From: Rhodospirillales bacterium
GTDB taxonomy: Bacteria > Pseudomonadota > Alphaproteobacteria > Acetobacterales > Acetobacteraceae
DNA length: 5,767 nucleotides
Reading direction: 5' to 3'
Assembly: GCA_025350425.1 (NCBI GenBank)
Contig: JANXXW010000294.1
Span: 1 to 5,767 of the forward strand
A program made the translations under genes and the position numbers. Below the pieces are notes generated by a model, which did no database searches, was not told where the DNA came from, and saw only the letters and a program-made list of their open reading frames with translations. Of this stretch, positions 4,204 through 5,767 are shown piece by piece (position 1 is the stretch's first letter; each line of letters opens with the position of its first letter).

Positions 4204-5767
4204 TCATCGTTCCAAAAAGCCGGTGGACAGCCAGGGGATCGCCGCCACCGCCACCAATCCGACCAGCAACGCCCCCATGTATGGCCAGATGCGCTTCATC
4301 CCGACATCGGGAGAGACGCGGGCAATGGCGCAGGCGGTGTAGTAGCCCACCCCCAGAGGCGGTGCGAACAATCCGATGCCCATCGCAAGAATGACCACCA
4401 TCGCATAATGCACCTCGTGAATGCCCACGAGCCGGGCGATCGGGAACAGCAGCGGGCCAAACAGCACGATGGCCGGTATCCCCTCCAGCACGCTGCCAAG
4501 CACCACGAACACGACGACGGAGATCGCCATGAAGCCGCCCCACCCGCCCGGCATCCCGGCCATGGCGCTGGCCAACTGGCGGGAGAACCCGGATTGCGTC
4601 AGCGCCCATGCCATCCCCGTCGCGGTGCCGATGATGAACAGGATGGCTCCGGACAAGCAGGCGGTATCGACCAGCATCGGGTACACCCGGCGCCAGGGAA
4701 ACTGCCGGTAGATCAGCAGCCCGGCGAGCACCGCGTAGACGATGCCGATGGTGGAGACCTCCGTGGCGGTCGCGACCCCGCGCACCACGGCGGTGCGGAT
4801 CACGAACGGCAGCAGCAACGCCGGAATCGAGATCAGCAGCGCACGGCCGATCTCGCCCCGCGTGGCGCGGGCGCCACGCTTCTCGCCACGCGAATGCCTC
4901 CACGCGACGAACGCCAGCGCCAGGGCCAGCACGGCGCCCGGCAGCAATCCGCCCGTGAACAGGGCGGCGATCGACACTCCGGTCACGGAACCGATGGTGA
5001 TGAGCACAAGACTGGGCGGAATGGTCTCGCTCATGGCGCCCGAGGCGGCCAGGATGGCGATCAGCTCGCCGTCGTCGCTGCCGCGCTTCCGCATTTCGGG
5101 AAACAGCACGGGCGCCACCGCCGCCATGTCGGCAGCCTTGGAGCCGGAAATGCCGGAGACCAGATAGATCGCGCCCAGCAGCACGAAATACAGCCCACCC
5201 CTGACATGGCCGAGCAGCGAGGCCAGGAACGCCACCATCGCCCGCGCCATCCCGGTCATCTCGATCAGCAGACCGAGGAACACGAACAGCGGCACCGCGA
5301 GCAGCACCAACCCGCTCATGCCCTCGTCCATGCGCGACACCACGATGGTGAGCGGCACGGAGGTGACGCAGGTGAGGAATGCCAACGTCGCCGTGCCGAA
5401 AGCAAAGCCGATGGGCACGCCGAGCAGCACCGCCGAGAACAATAGCAGCACAAAAAAGAAGGCAAGGTTCCAGGTCCCGGCCGCCTTCAGCGCAGGTGCG
5501 GCGAAATGCAGTCCCGCTGCCACCACGGCGAGAGCAAGCCCGACCGCGATCAGGTCTCGCATGGGCATCCGGGCCAGCCGAAGCGCGCAGATCAGCAGCA
5601 TGAGCCCAACACCGATGGGGATGGCGCCAGCGCGAAAGATATCAGGCAGGCTCAGCGCGGGCGTCACGATGAATGCCTGGTCCTCAGCGTAATCGCGCGC
5701 CCACGGCAGCAGCAGCAGTAGGAACAGCGCGGGCACGGCCACCGCCAGCACGTCCGCGCGGGCGCGC
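4204..5767 (-). CDS. dctM: TRAP transporter membrane subunit, DctQ-DctM fusion (N-terminus outside window)
   Basis: The frame is open to the right edge and ends at a TGA at 4204-4206, showing about 520 residues of an inner-membrane protein. TRAP transporters import organic acids or similar solutes, driven by a sodium or proton gradient, with a periplasmic DctP binding protein. Residue numbers count from the GTG codon at 5749-5751. Residues 1-60 hold two hydrophobic helices around a TPALSLP stretch, like the end of a DctQ small subunit. A linking helix follows at about 66-83. The large DctM domain starts near 95 with a GVPIGFAFG motif (111-119). It has VSGISGSKAADMAA (198-211), which is the substrate/ion-site region in DctM, then SETIPPS (241-247) and FTGGLLPG (265-272). 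A second half ends with FAPPLGVGYY (462-471) and a last helix near 492-508. The GTG at 5749-5751 could be read as a start, but the frame and similarity continue beyond it, so I treat the gene as partial. DctP is probably further right. The ligand is unknown. Confidence 0.93.
   Translation of the reverse strand, partial: RARADVLAVAVPALFLLLLLPWARDYAEDQAFIVTPALSLPDIFRAGAIPIGVGLMLLICALRLARMPMRDLIAVGLALAVVAAGLHFAAPALKAAGTWNLAFFFVLLLFSAVLLGVPIGFAFGTATLAFLTCVTSVPLTIVVSRMDEGMSGLVLLAVPLFVFLGLLIEMTGMARAMVAFLASLLGHVRGGLYFVLLGAIYLVSGISGSKAADMAAVAPVLFPEMRKRGSDDGELIAILAASGAMSETIPPSLVLITIGSVTGVSIAALFTGGLLPGAVLALALAFVAWRHSRGEKRGARATRGEIGRALLISIPALLLPFVIRTAVVRGVATATEVSTIGIVYAVLAGLLIYRQFPWRRVYPMLVDTACLSGAILFIIGTATGMAWALTQSGFSRQLASAMAGMPGGWGGFMAISVVVFVVLGSVLEGIPAIVLFGPLLFPIARLVGIHEVHYAMVVILAMGIGLFAPPLGVGYYTACAIARVSPDVGMKRIWPYMGALLVGLVAVAAIPWLSTGFLER

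Noticed and set aside
3889..5445. Open frame of 518 codons on the + strand, antisense to msrA and the TRAP permease
   Set aside because: Low-complexity Arg/His/Gln/Asp-rich translation with no domain, lying opposite a membrane protein whose hydrophobic codons give such antisense composition.
1..5767. CRISPR array, tRNA, rRNA or riboswitch
   Set aside because: No regularly spaced direct repeats and no recognisable tRNA, rRNA or riboswitch core were seen by eye on either strand.

Overview
The window is GC-rich DNA with dense, tightly packed genes and short intergenic gaps. It suggests a high-GC proteobacterium, most likely an alphaproteobacterium of the Rhodospirillales/Acetobacteraceae kind. 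That placement is inferred from composition and gene style (FitAB-type toxin-antitoxin pair, TRAP permease with DctQ fused to DctM); no marker gene here fixes the lineage.

Left end (1-828, + strand): the tail of a FitA-like antitoxin is followed by a complete PIN-domain toxin of the FitB/VapC family, the two overlapping by one base. Next comes a decayed serine recombinase. Its reading frame can be followed from an ATG at 598 with a good ribosome binding site, through two in-frame stop codons, to about 828, where the similarity ends. Bases 829-891 hold nothing I recognise. This left part looks like accessory DNA.

Middle (892-4047, - strand): four intact genes read right to left, msrA, an enoyl-CoA hydratase, a D-2-hydroxyacid dehydrogenase of the glyoxylate/hydroxypyruvate reductase type, and mazG. 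Spacing is 1 nt, 51 nt and a 10-nt overlap, so they are probably one transcript. MsrA repairs oxidised methionine, MazG removes unwanted nucleoside triphosphates, the hydratase acts on acyl-CoAs and the dehydrogenase on small 2-keto/2-hydroxy acids. They form no single known pathway; the grouping looks like general housekeeping and metabolite or damage control.

Right end (4204-5767, - strand): the C-terminal part of a TRAP transporter membrane subunit, entered from the right edge. The visible start is the end of a DctQ-like region joined to a full DctM domain. The 156-bp gap before msrA (4048-4203) holds a stem-loop just after the permease stop and a perfect 10-bp palindrome just before the msrA ribosome binding site.

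I did not find a convincing undescribed system. The most notable items are the recombinase relic next to an intact toxin-antitoxin pair, and the unexplained segment where that accessory DNA meets the conserved operon.
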